In this document: positions 25,510 to 33,890 of the stretch, one piece after another | Layout of the letters: every line of letters begins with the position of its first letter | Position numbering within the stretch: position 1 is the stretch's first letter | Source: an uncultured Sulfurimonas sp. | GTDB lineage: Bacteria > Campylobacterota > Campylobacteria > Campylobacterales > Sulfurimonadaceae | Direction of reading: 5' to 3' | Length of the DNA: 34,289 nt | Assembly (NCBI GenBank): GCA_937900945.1 | Contig: CALCGG010000191.1 | Location: forward strand, 1 to 34,289 | Position numbers and translations under genes: made by a program | Notes under the pieces: model-generated | Told to the model about the DNA's origin: nothing | What the model saw: the letters and a program-made list of their open reading frames with translations, nothing else | Databases searched by the model: none

Positions 25510-25941
25510 CTACTTACACTCGCTCATCTTAATATCAGCGCCCTCGTCTTTTCCACCCTCTTTTTTATCCGCACCAAGAGAGATAAGTTCAATCGAACCT
25601 TCATCGTTTACATAAATAAACTTACCGCCCCAAGAATCCTTTGGCATTTTATTATCTTTAAAATAGCCGCTGGTTGAATAGTTTGCATATTTCTCTTCAT
25701 CAGGATTTTTAACAAGAGCTTCCAAGCCCTCTTCCGTAGACGGATAAACACTGTTGTTAATCTTGAACATGTCCAGTGCACCGTTGTAAATACTCTTCAT
25801 CTGAACACAGACCAAATTTTTCTTTGCCTCTTCACCTTTTCCTGTAAGACTTGGCATAACCATAGCCGCTAAAAGTCCTAAAATAACTATAACTATCATA
25901 AGTTCTATAAGTGAGAATGCTTTTCTTGATTTATTTTGCAT
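25510..25941 (-). CDS. gspG: T2SS major pseudopilin GspG
   Basis: The main subunit of the pseudopilus piston. 143 residues. Leader of eight residues ending SRKA, then FSLIELMIVIVILGLLAAMVMP, again with Ala at -1. The soluble domain has the GspG hallmarks YPSTEEGLEALV, then DSWGGKFIY, and the calcium-binding loop ISLGADKKEGGKDEGADI. Those loop residues are well kept, so calcium-dependent folding is expected. It is the first gene of the operon with a TATAAT box about 30 bases upstream and an AGAGG ribosome site. Confidence 0.95.
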   Translation of the reverse strand: MQNKSRKAFSLIELMIVIVILGLLAAMVMPSLTGKGEEAKKNLVCVQMKSIYNGALDMFKINNSVYPSTEEGLEALVKNPDEEKYANYSTSGYFKDNKMPKDSWGGKFIYVNDEGSIELISLGADKKEGGKDEGADIKMSECK

Positions 25942-25972
25942 GTAAACTAACCTCTGTTGTTTTTAGAAATAT

Positions 25973-25978
25973 ATTATA
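25973..25978 (-). promoter_or_regulatory. Predicted -10 box of the T2SS operon
   Basis: The minus strand reads TATAAT here, 31 bases before the gspG ATG, preceded by a T-run. No -35 is evident. Because every following gene through gspJ overlaps or is within nine bases of the next, one transcript of about 10 kb is likely. Confidence 0.58.
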
Positions 25979-26065
25979 GTAAAAAAACAGTACATATACT
26001 ATTTAAGCTATAAGAAAAAGGAATGATGTGAAAGTAAATAAAATATATTGAAGTTTTTTATATGA

Positions 26066-26093
26066 ATATTCCCGCGATGCAACACGGGAATAT
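26066..26093. terminator. Perfect 9-bp inverted repeat downstream of gltD
   Basis: ATATTCCCG and CGGGAATAT form a perfect 9-bp stem with a 10-base loop. It sits 15 bases beyond the gltD stop and upstream of the gspG promoter. Neither strand has a clean T-run straight after it, so it is a possible weak terminator, mRNA 3-prime stabiliser or protein site rather than a textbook terminator. Confidence 0.45.
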
Positions 26094-26107
26094 ATATGTT
26101 GAAGAAT

Positions 26108-27493
26108 TTATTTAAGCAAAGATTTGGATATGCTTCTCGCTGCTTCACGACCGTCAAAAGCTGCTGTAACTACTAAGTCAGCACCTCTAAAACAGTCTCC
26201 ACCAGCGTATATACCAGAGGTTGTTGTCTCATGAGTTTCTTTATTTATGATAATACCGCCCCAACTGTTTGTTTCTATTCCATTTTCATGTAAAAATGAT
26301 GGTATGGCAGGATCAAAACCTAAAGACATGATGATAATATCAGCTTTAACTCTAAACTCGCTTCCCTTAACCTCTTCCATTTTTTGACGACCACTTTCAT
26401 CTTTAGCACCAAGCGTAGTTTTTGCAACCTTAACACCGACTGCCAATCCATTTTCATTTAAAGCTATCTCTTTTGGAGATGCAAAGAAAATAAAATCTAC
26501 ACCCTCTTCCATCGCATTTTTATACTCTTTTTGACTTCCCGGCATATTGTGAGCATCTCTGCGATACAAACAGGTAACACTTCTTGCGCCTTCTCTTTTT
26601 GCAGTTCTTAGACAATCCATAGCGGTATCTCCACCACCGATTACAACAACATTCAGGTCTTTAAAATCAAACTTTTTATCATATGAAAGTTTAAAGTTTT
26701 TTCTTTGGATTGCTGTTAAATAATCCATAGCAGTATAAACATTACTAGCTGCTTCACCAGCTAAACCTGCTTTTTTACCCTTTGTTGCGCCGACGCCGAT
26801 AAACATTGCATCATGCTCATTCGCGATATCTTCAAAAGCAATGTCTTTTCCAACTTCACAATTGAGTATAAGTTTTAAACCGGCTTCTTCAAGTAGTTTT
26901 ACACGTCTTTGTACAATTTTTTTATCTAGTTTAAATCCTGGAATACCATAAGTTAAAAGCCCGCCTGCTCTATCACTTCTTTCATACATCGTAACAGCTA
27001 TACCTGAACGAAGAAGATATGTAGCTGCAGAAAGACCAGCTGGTCCACTTCCGATAACTGCTACTTTCTTATTTACTGTAATGCCAGGAAACTCAGGTTT
27101 ATAACCTGCTTTAAATCCAGCTTCTGTAATATGAGTCTCAATAGAGCCGATAGTAATAGCCCCGTGACCGTCATTTAAAGTACAATCACCTTCACAAAGT
27201 TTATCATGAGGACAAACTCTACCCATGATTTCAGGAAAAGGTGATGGCTCATTTGAGAGTTTAAAGGCAAATTCTAAATCTTTCTCAGCAATAGATTTCA
27301 ACCATTGAGGAATATAGTTATGAAGTGGACATTTATTTAAACAAAACGGATCTCCACATTGAATACATCTATCACTTTGAGAAGCTGCTTCATTTTTATC
27401 AAATACTTCATAGATTTCATCAAAATCCCTAGTTCTCTCTACTACCAATCTTTTCGTTGCATCTACTCTTTCAATTGTTAAATATTCTCTCAT
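26108..27493 (-). CDS. gltD: Glutamate synthase (NADPH) small subunit
   Basis: GltD takes electrons from NADPH through FAD to the 4Fe-4S clusters and on to GltB. About 461 residues. The N-terminal cysteines CIQCGDPFC, NKCPLHNYIP, then VCPHDKLCEGDC bind the clusters. AVIGSGPAGLSAA is the FAD-binding loop, followed by the NADPH-binding VVIGGGDTAMDC. The C-terminal GIYAGGDCFRGADLVVTAAFDGREAA closes the FAD site. I use the ATG at 27493, which has GGAG six bases upstream; a TTG four codons earlier is in frame but lies inside that site. The gltB stop is one base upstream, so the two are coupled. Confidence 0.96.
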   Translation of the reverse strand: MREYLTIERVDATKRLVVERTRDFDEIYEVFDKNEAASQSDRCIQCGDPFCLNKCPLHNYIPQWLKSIAEKDLEFAFKLSNEPSPFPEIMGRVCPHDKLCEGDCTLNDGHGAITIGSIETHITEAGFKAGYKPEFPGITVNKKVAVIGSGPAGLSAATYLLRSGIAVTMYERSDRAGGLLTYGIPGFKLDKKIVQRRVKLLEEAGLKLILNCEVGKDIAFEDIANEHDAMFIGVGATKGKKAGLAGEAASNVYTAMDYLTAIQRKNFKLSYDKKFDFKDLNVVVIGGGDTAMDCLRTAKREGARSVTCLYRRDAHNMPGSQKEYKNAMEEGVDFIFFASPKEIALNENGLAVGVKVAKTTLGAKDESGRQKMEEVKGSEFRVKADIIIMSLGFDPAIPSFLHENGIETNSWGGIIINKETHETTTSGIYAGGDCFRGADLVVTAAFDGREAARSISKSLLK

Positions 27494-27494
27494 A

Positions 27495-30400
27495 TTAATC
27501 TCCAATCTCTATATTTAGTGGTAGTTTTGTTAAGTTTTTAGGGCGGATAAGCCAGAAATTTCTTACTTCTACCCTAAAGTTATCAATCAACTCTTTTGCC
27601 TTTATACTATTAGTTTCCACTACATAATCTTTTAGTAATCTTTTGAGTAAATGCCTAGCATCTGCCCCTTCATCGGTATCAATACGAACAGCCTCGACAA
27701 GTTCACGATTTACATTTTCAACAAAGCTGTGATCAGCATCATACACAAAACTAACACCACCCGTCATACCTGCACCAAAGTTGATTCCTGTACGCCCAAG
27801 GATTACAACTATACCACCCGTCATGTATTCACAAGCGTTATCTCCTGAACCCTCTACTATCGCTAATGCACCCGAGTTACGAACAGCAAATCTCTCACCG
27901 ACTGAGCCAGAGATATAAAGCTTGCCGCCTGTTGCACCATAAAGACAAGTGTTACCGCCAGCACCAAATTCTTCACCCTCATTTTTAGAAGTAACTATTA
28001 TTTTACCGCCATGCATACCTTTACCAATATAATCATTTGCGACACCGTGAAGGTAAATAGATACACCAGGAATCAAGAAAGCACCTAAAGCTTGTCCGGC
28101 TATACCATTAAGAGTAATTTTAATAGTATCTGCTTTTAAACCTTTATCACCATAAAATTGGGCTATTTCACCACTGATTAATGCACCAAAACTTCTATTG
28201 ACGTTTGATATTTCTCTACTTATTCGTATGGGTTGCTCAGGGTGTTTGATGGCCGTCATAGCTTCCATTAAAACATCTTTTTCAAATGCATTGTCATCAA
28301 AAGGAGGATTAGATTTTTGTTGATGGGTATTTACACCATTTTCTTGATGCAAGATTGAAGAAAAATCAAATTTTTGTGCAAATTCATCGTTTACAACTTT
28401 AAGTAAATCAACACGGCCAACCATCTCTTCCATAGTTTTAAAGCCAAGTTCTGCCAAGATTGAGCGGATATCTTCAGCCATGAGAGTGAAATAATTTATT
28501 ATTTGATCAACATGCCCTTTAAAGAATTCTTGGCGAAGCTTTTCATTTTGAGTCGCAATTCCTACAGAACATTTATTTACATGACAAATACGAAGCATCT
28601 TACAACCAACGATAGTTAAAACACCTGTACCAAAAGCATAACTCTCAGCGCCCAAAAGTGCAGCTTTTACAACATCAAGACCTGTTTTTAAACCGCCATC
28701 GGTTTGAAGTTCAACAAGACCGCGAAGATTGTTAGCCTTAAGAGCATTGTGTGCTTCACTTAAACCAATCTCCCATGGATTACCGGCGAACTTAATAGAT
28801 GTTAGAGGAGCAGCACCCGTGCCGCCATCACCGCCGGAGATGATGATTTTATCAGCATAAGCTTTTGCAACGCCCGCTGCAATTGTGCCGACACCGATGG
28901 TAGAAACAAGCTTAACAGCTACTCTGGCTTTAGGATTTACCTGCTTCATGTCAAAAATAAGCTGAGCCAAATCTTCGATAGAGTAAATATCATGATGCGG
29001 TGGAGGTGAAATCAGTGTAACACCCGGGACTGTATGGCGAAGCTTTCCGATAAGTGCACTCACTTTATGACCAGGTAACTGACCACCCTCACCTGGCTTT
29101 GCACCTTGAGCAACTTTTATCTGAATCTCTTCAGCACTTCTAAGATAAGCAGGAGTTACACCAAATCTTCCAGATGCAACTTGTTTGATTTTTGAACGAC
29201 GTTCAGTACCAAAACGCTCAACATCTTCTCCACCCTCACCAGAATTTGATTGGGCACCCATTCTGTTCATAGCCATTGCAATTGTTTCATGCGCTTCAGG
29301 AGAGATAGAACCCAGACTCATTGCAGCAGATGCAAACCTCTTGAAGATTTCCTCTTTAGGCTCAACCTCAGAGATATCTATAGCTTTTCTATCAGACTTA
29401 AGCTCAAAGAAATCACGAATAAACTTCAATCCTCTTTTATTTACTAAATCTCTTAGTGTTTCATAATCTTTTTTCTCGCCACTACGCGCTACTGTGTGAA
29501 TAGCATGAATAACGTCCGGACCGAAATCATGATGCTCTTGTCCACTATAAAATTTATAATATCCACCAATATTTAATGGAAATATTTTATTGAAGCCATC
29601 TTCTCTGAATGCATCAGCATGGTACTTTTCAATTCTTTCTTGTATATCATTATAATCAAGTCCGCCAAGAGCAGAATGAGAAGTCTCAAAACAATCTTTA
29701 ACAACTGTTTTGCTTAAACCTAAAACATCAAACAATCCAGAATTACGGTATGAAGCTATTGTCGCTATACCCATCTTAGACATGATTTTCAAAAGTCCGT
29801 TGTTTAAAGAAGTATGCACGGCCTGAAGAGCTTCATGACATGTAAGCTTTATTACTTTTGAGTTCTCCAGCCTGTCTATAACTGTTGCAAAAAGTAAATT
29901 TGGATAGATAGCACTTGCACCATATCCGATAAGTACCGCTGCACTATGAGAATCTACAACTTCACCAGTAACCGCAATCATAGAAACAAGATGACGAATT
30001 TTAGCTTCCAAAAGTGCAATATTAAGACGGCCTACAATCATGACCATAGGAATAATTTTATTTAAACGACTAAATTCGCTATCGTTTAAAATAACTATTC
30101 TGGTTCCATCATTTTTTACAGAATCTATGACTTTGTTCACTAAAGTATCCAGTGCATCTTTAAGATTTCCGCTGTAAGCTGTTGAGAATGTTGTATTATG
30201 ATAAAAAGCTTGGTAGCGTGGAGAATTTTTATCTCCAAATGATTTTAACACATCAAGTTTTTCGCTTGTTATGATTGGTGATATTGATTTTAAGCGATGT
30301 GCATGACTTGGAATTTCATTAAGCATATTATGCACTTCCCCAAATCCTGTATTTAAACTCATAACAACTTTTTCACGAATCGGATCAATTGGCGGATTTG

Positions 30401-31934
30401 TAACCTGAGCAAATTTCTGTTTAAAAAAATCAGAAAAAGCTCTTTGCTTCTTTGAAAAAGCCGCTAAAGGAGTATCATCACCCATAGAACCAACGGCTTC
30501 TTTTGCTTCTATTATCATAGGTTCAATAACTTGTTCTACAATTTCTTGAGTTATATTAAAAAATCTCTGTCTCTCAACAAGATTTTCTTTATTAAATTCA
30601 CAATGAGAGGTGAACTGTTCTTCAACATGTTCTTGAAGATAAATCATATGTTCGTTCAACCATTTCATATAAGGATTTGAACTTTTTAAATAGTTATTTA
30701 TATCTTCATTTTTCAGAACTTTCCCAAACTTAAGATCAAGTCCCAACATTTCACCTGACTGAAGACGACCTCTTTCCAAAATATCTTCTTCTTTTATATC
30801 TACAACACCGTACTCACTGGCAATAAGCAGATTGTCGTCTTTTGTAATAATATATTTTGAAGGTCTAAGACCATTTCTGTCTAAAACACAACCGATATAA
30901 CGGCCATCTGTCACAGAAAATGCAGCCGGACCATCCCATGCTTCAAAAACAGTTGAGTGATACTCATAAAATGCACGAAGTTCAGGGTCCATGTGAGGTG
31001 CATTCTGCCAAGCTGATGGTATTACGGCGCGGGCAGCTTTAAAGAAATCCATACCATTCACTATAAGAAACTCAAAAAAGTTATCTGCGCTGGCACTGTC
31101 AGATGCATTTAGTTGTAAAATAGGAAGAATTCTTTGAATCTCTTCATCTGTAAAAACTTCACTTTTTATAGACTCTGATTTTATCTCAACATTTATACGA
31201 TTACCTTCAACCGAGTTAATCTCACCATTATGAGCGACAGCGCGAAAAGGCTGTGCAAGTCTCCATTCAGGAAGCGTATTTGTTGAAAATCTTTGGTGAA
31301 ATAGCGAAAAAGAGATTTTAAAGTTTTCATTTTGAAGGTCTTTATAAAATTCTTTAATATGCGTAGGCATAACAAGCCCTTTATATGAAAGAACTTTTGA
31401 ACTCATTGAAGCTATATAAAAACTTTTATCATCAATCAACTTATGCTCGCTTTCCTTACGAGAAAGATATAAAAGTGCATCAAATCTGTTTGTAGCCATA
31501 ATTGAATTTGGAGTTATAAACAATTGAATAATATTTGGTAAAGATTCTAAAGCCTGATCACCAAGAGCGGCAATATCAACCGGCACATCACGGCGGCAAA
31601 CAACTTTTAAGTCGTTGTTTTCACAAATCTTTTCCACTACGTCCAAATGAGCTCTGTTTTTTGTAAAAACTGATGCTACAGCAAATTGCTTGGGTAATTC
31701 AACTCCCATAGCAGATGCTTCCTTGCGAATAAACTCCTCAGGCATAGATAAAAGCAAACCGCTTCCATCACCAGTTTTTCCATCAGCTGCAACTGCACCA
31801 CGGTGCATCATTCGCTCCAACGCGGTAACTGCATCATCCAAAACTTTATGTGATGCTTTATTTTTAATGTTGGCAACGAGACCAAAACCACAGTTGTCCT
31901 TAAACGATCTCAATAAATCATGATGTTCAACCAT
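27495..31934 (-). CDS. gltB: Glutamate synthase large subunit
   Basis: The main nitrogen-assimilation partner of glutamine synthetase: it makes two glutamates from glutamine and 2-oxoglutarate. 1479 residues, full length. The Ntn-hydrolase nucleophile is Cys15 in DNCGFGLVA, exposed by removing a 14-residue propeptide. The central and FMN domains carry GEGGEDVERFG, ISGGDGGTGAAPLTSIKFAG and the 3Fe-4S motif CKMLRICHVNKCSVGIATQ. The GXGXG C-terminal beta-helix includes GGAG-type repeats (GATGGKLYISGSVGERF). The ATG is preceded by TTAGGAGT, a good ribosome site. The 190-base divergent gap upstream is shared with recO; I see no secure -10 for gltB there. Confidence 0.97.
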   Translation of the reverse strand: MVEHHDLLRSFKDNCGFGLVANIKNKASHKVLDDAVTALERMMHRGAVAADGKTGDGSGLLLSMPEEFIRKEASAMGVELPKQFAVASVFTKNRAHLDVVEKICENNDLKVVCRRDVPVDIAALGDQALESLPNIIQLFITPNSIMATNRFDALLYLSRKESEHKLIDDKSFYIASMSSKVLSYKGLVMPTHIKEFYKDLQNENFKISFSLFHQRFSTNTLPEWRLAQPFRAVAHNGEINSVEGNRINVEIKSESIKSEVFTDEEIQRILPILQLNASDSASADNFFEFLIVNGMDFFKAARAVIPSAWQNAPHMDPELRAFYEYHSTVFEAWDGPAAFSVTDGRYIGCVLDRNGLRPSKYIITKDDNLLIASEYGVVDIKEEDILERGRLQSGEMLGLDLKFGKVLKNEDINNYLKSSNPYMKWLNEHMIYLQEHVEEQFTSHCEFNKENLVERQRFFNITQEIVEQVIEPMIIEAKEAVGSMGDDTPLAAFSKKQRAFSDFFKQKFAQVTNPPIDPIREKVVMSLNTGFGEVHNMLNEIPSHAHRLKSISPIITSEKLDVLKSFGDKNSPRYQAFYHNTTFSTAYSGNLKDALDTLVNKVIDSVKNDGTRIVILNDSEFSRLNKIIPMVMIVGRLNIALLEAKIRHLVSMIAVTGEVVDSHSAAVLIGYGASAIYPNLLFATVIDRLENSKVIKLTCHEALQAVHTSLNNGLLKIMSKMGIATIASYRNSGLFDVLGLSKTVVKDCFETSHSALGGLDYNDIQERIEKYHADAFREDGFNKIFPLNIGGYYKFYSGQEHHDFGPDVIHAIHTVARSGEKKDYETLRDLVNKRGLKFIRDFFELKSDRKAIDISEVEPKEEIFKRFASAAMSLGSISPEAHETIAMAMNRMGAQSNSGEGGEDVERFGTERRSKIKQVASGRFGVTPAYLRSAEEIQIKVAQGAKPGEGGQLPGHKVSALIGKLRHTVPGVTLISPPPHHDIYSIEDLAQLIFDMKQVNPKARVAVKLVSTIGVGTIAAGVAKAYADKIIISGGDGGTGAAPLTSIKFAGNPWEIGLSEAHNALKANNLRGLVELQTDGGLKTGLDVVKAALLGAESYAFGTGVLTIVGCKMLRICHVNKCSVGIATQNEKLRQEFFKGHVDQIINYFTLMAEDIRSILAELGFKTMEEMVGRVDLLKVVNDEFAQKFDFSSILHQENGVNTHQQKSNPPFDDNAFEKDVLMEAMTAIKHPEQPIRISREISNVNRSFGALISGEIAQFYGDKGLKADTIKITLNGIAGQALGAFLIPGVSIYLHGVANDYIGKGMHGGKIIVTSKNEGEEFGAGGNTCLYGATGGKLYISGSVGERFAVRNSGALAIVEGSGDNACEYMTGGIVVILGRTGINFGAGMTGGVSFVYDADHSFVENVNRELVEAVRIDTDEGADARHLLKRLLKDYVVETNSIKAKELIDNFRVEVRNFWLIRPKNLTKLPLNIEIGD

Positions 31935-32064
31935 TTTTCACTCCTAAATTTTAGTAAATTGTGTAAATTTATGATTATTTATCACAAGTTTAATCTCTTT
32001 TTAAAGTAACTTAGTCTATTTAGAGATAAAGTTGTTTATTTTACTATTTAAAGGTTTAAAAAAG

Positions 32065-32070
32065 TATAAT
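32065..32070 (+). promoter_or_regulatory. Predicted -10 box of recO
   Basis: TATAAT lies 54 bases upstream of the recO ATG in the gltB-recO divergent region. It is flanked by A/T-rich DNA, and no -35 is visible. The rest of this gap (31935-32124) holds only the gltB ribosome site and A/T-rich sequence. Confidence 0.55.
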
Positions 32071-32124
32071 ACTACAAATAATTTGTTTATAAATTTTAAT
32101 TTTGTGTATAAAAGAAGCAGGTAG

Positions 32125-32742
32125 ATGCAGGGTTACATCATAAATCTTAATAAAGTTAAAGATGAAGATTTAATAGTTACAATAATATCAAGAGAGAGCT
32201 TAGATACTCTTTATAGATTTTATGGTGCTAGACATGGAACTATAAATATAGGGTTTAAAATAGACTATGAAAAGGAAGCATCCGGTAAATCAAATATATT
32301 AAGATTAAAAGATGTAATTCATATTGGCTATAAATGGATAAATGATTACAAACTGCTTAGACTTTGGCAAGATTTTTTGACACTCTTTCATAAACACCTA
32401 AAAGATGCTGAAGAATTAGATAAATTCTATTTTGACCTCATAGACAATGCATCAAACGAATGGAACAAACAAAATCCTAAAAGAGTAGCGGTAGAAGCTT
32501 ATGTAAAACTATTAGAACACGAAGGAAGGCTACACAAAGAGCTTAACTGTTTTTTATGTTCTCTACCTATAAAAGCTGATGTTTCACTAATACGAGCCTA
32601 CTTACCAACCCACAAAGAGTGTACTCATACACTAAGTCTAACACAAGATACACTTTATGAACTTTTTTCAAATAAATCAACTTTATTTATGAATGATAAA
32701 GAAGTAGATAGGCTTTGGCGTATTTTACTTGAAGGTTTATAA
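32125..32742 (+). CDS. recO: Epsilon-type recombination mediator RecO
   Basis: RecO, with RecR, loads RecA on gapped DNA in the RecFOR-type pathway. The 205-residue product looks like the short RecO of Campylobacterota. It has an OB-fold-like N-terminus (MQGYIINLNKVKDEDLIVTIIS, with GARHGTINIGFKIDYE) and a helical C-terminal domain with CFLCSLPI and HKEC, three cysteines in a RecO-like zinc position. The ATG has a modest ribosome site (GCAGGTAG). The call rests on recognition of the epsilon family, because RecO diverges strongly between phyla. Confidence 0.85.
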   Translation: MQGYIINLNKVKDEDLIVTIISRESLDTLYRFYGARHGTINIGFKIDYEKEASGKSNILRLKDVIHIGYKWINDYKLLRLWQDFLTLFHKHLKDAEELDKFYFDLIDNASNEWNKQNPKRVAVEAYVKLLEHEGRLHKELNCFLCSLPIKADVSLIRAYLPTHKECTHTLSLTQDTLYELFSNKSTLFMNDKEVDRLWRILLEGL

Positions 32743-32784
32743 ACATATTTATTTATTCGAAAGAAATATAAAGAATATTTATTC

Positions 32785-32790
32785 TATAAT
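32785..32790 (+). promoter_or_regulatory. TATAAT box just before the 32797 start codon
   Basis: The box ends only six bases before the ATG. If it is a real -10, transcription would begin at or next to the A of the ATG and the mRNA would be leaderless. No ribosome site lies within 20 bases upstream of the ATG, which fits. Confidence 0.4.
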
Positions 32791-32796
32791 CTCATT

Positions 32797-33828
32797 ATGA
32801 ACATTTACCATAAAACTATTTTACTATTTCTTTTTACAGCGTGCGGTGCTGTTGCCGAGACAAATGATGCGAGTATTCAGGAAGATACTTATATAGACAA
32901 GGTGCATAGCGCTATCTCGGATAAAGTCGTTGATTATTCTAATCGCATAGATATATGGCTTAATGACATGATTACCAGCTCCGATAAGAACGATATAGTT
33001 CAAGAAAACTCCGCAGATACTTTCTTTCGCAGTGATAAGTTTTATGAAGAAACAGATGAGACATTTGTATCTGTAAATCTCAATTCAAACTTTATTTCTG
33101 ATGGAACCAATAAGTTTAATGGATCCGTAAACGCACGCTTACCGCTAAGCCGCAGTACAAAAGAATTCAACCTGTTTATCAATGATCTTAATCAAGATAA
33201 TTTTAATGATATTGTAAAGAATAATTCTATAGACGAAAAATCCGGGACACAGATAGGAGTAAACTATTTTGCTCCCGTTTTTTATGAAATTAAACAAAAA
33301 TATTCCGTCGGTACAAATGGTATCAATCCTTTTGCGATTGCAAGATATACCATAAGCAAAGATTTTTACACTTGGAAGATAGAGCCGGCACAAATTTTCA
33401 AATATTCACTTAAAGATTATTTTGAGGAACAAACAAAGATATACTTTGATAAGCAGTTAAGCGAATCCAGGCTCTTCAGGATCAATCTTTACCGTGGCAG
33501 CCAAGTCGACAGTTCCGGGATGGATTATGGTCTTGCGTTACAACACTATTGGCTTCTTAAAGACAATGCGGGATTAAGTTTGTCTCAATCATTTTCAGGT
33601 AATACGGAATATGAATACAGTACAAATAACCCGCTTCTTCCAGAGGAAACAAAAAAAGACGGAGGAATTACCAACTACACAACATCAGTCAGCTATCGCA
33701 GAAGTGTGTGGCGTAAATGGTTTTTTTATGGAGTCACACCTAATGTAAACTTCAAAAAGCAAAACAACTATGAACCGGCTTATGGACTTAACTTTTTCCT
33801 TGATCTCTATTTTGGTAACATAAAATAG
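32797..33828 (+). CDS. Predicted outer-membrane beta-barrel protein of unknown function
   Basis: 343 residues. The N-terminal signal peptide (about 1-21) has a likely signal-peptidase cut after AVA. A helical acidic segment (about 25-75) follows, then alternating beta-strands (FVSVNLNSNFISDGTNKFNGSVNARL, AIARYTISKDFYTWKIEPAQIFKYS, FYGVTPNVNF) rich in Tyr, Phe and Trp to the C-terminus. It ends GLNFFLDLYFGNIK, a terminal aromatic strand of the outer-membrane kind, though the last residue is Lys and not Phe. I do not recognise the family. It follows recO by 54 bases and is convergent with a Wzz-type gene, which may hint at an envelope role. Confidence 0.6.
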   Translation: MNIYHKTILLFLFTACGAVAETNDASIQEDTYIDKVHSAISDKVVDYSNRIDIWLNDMITSSDKNDIVQENSADTFFRSDKFYEETDETFVSVNLNSNFISDGTNKFNGSVNARLPLSRSTKEFNLFINDLNQDNFNDIVKNNSIDEKSGTQIGVNYFAPVFYEIKQKYSVGTNGINPFAIARYTISKDFYTWKIEPAQIFKYSLKDYFEEQTKIYFDKQLSESRLFRINLYRGSQVDSSGMDYGLALQHYWLLKDNAGLSLSQSFSGNTEYEYSTNNPLLPEETKKDGGITNYTTSVSYRRSVWRKWFFYGVTPNVNFKKQNNYEPAYGLNFFLDLYFGNIK

Positions 33829-33859
33829 TTTATTCTTATTTATCAATTTTTAGAGACGA

Positions 33860-33881
33860 TAAATAGATGCTACTCTATTTA
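33860..33881. other. Weak A/T-rich inverted repeat between convergent genes
   Basis: TAAATAG pairs with CTATTTA over an 8-base loop, a 7-bp stem with one G-C pair. It lies between the two convergent stop codons and could end both transcripts weakly; no T-run follows the stem on the plus strand. Very uncertain. Confidence 0.25.
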
Positions 33882-33890
33882 AAAGCTTTA

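Noticed and set aside
15857-25941. Type IV pilus or competence system instead of T2SS
   Set aside because: GspC with HR and PDZ domains, GspK, GspL, GspM and the calcium-loop GspG are T2SS-specific, and no retraction ATPase or PilM/N/O/P set is present.
32797-32860. Lipobox (FTAC) in the barrel protein signal
   Set aside because: Phe at -3 is outside the usual set, and the following AVA site gives a normal signal-peptidase I cut.
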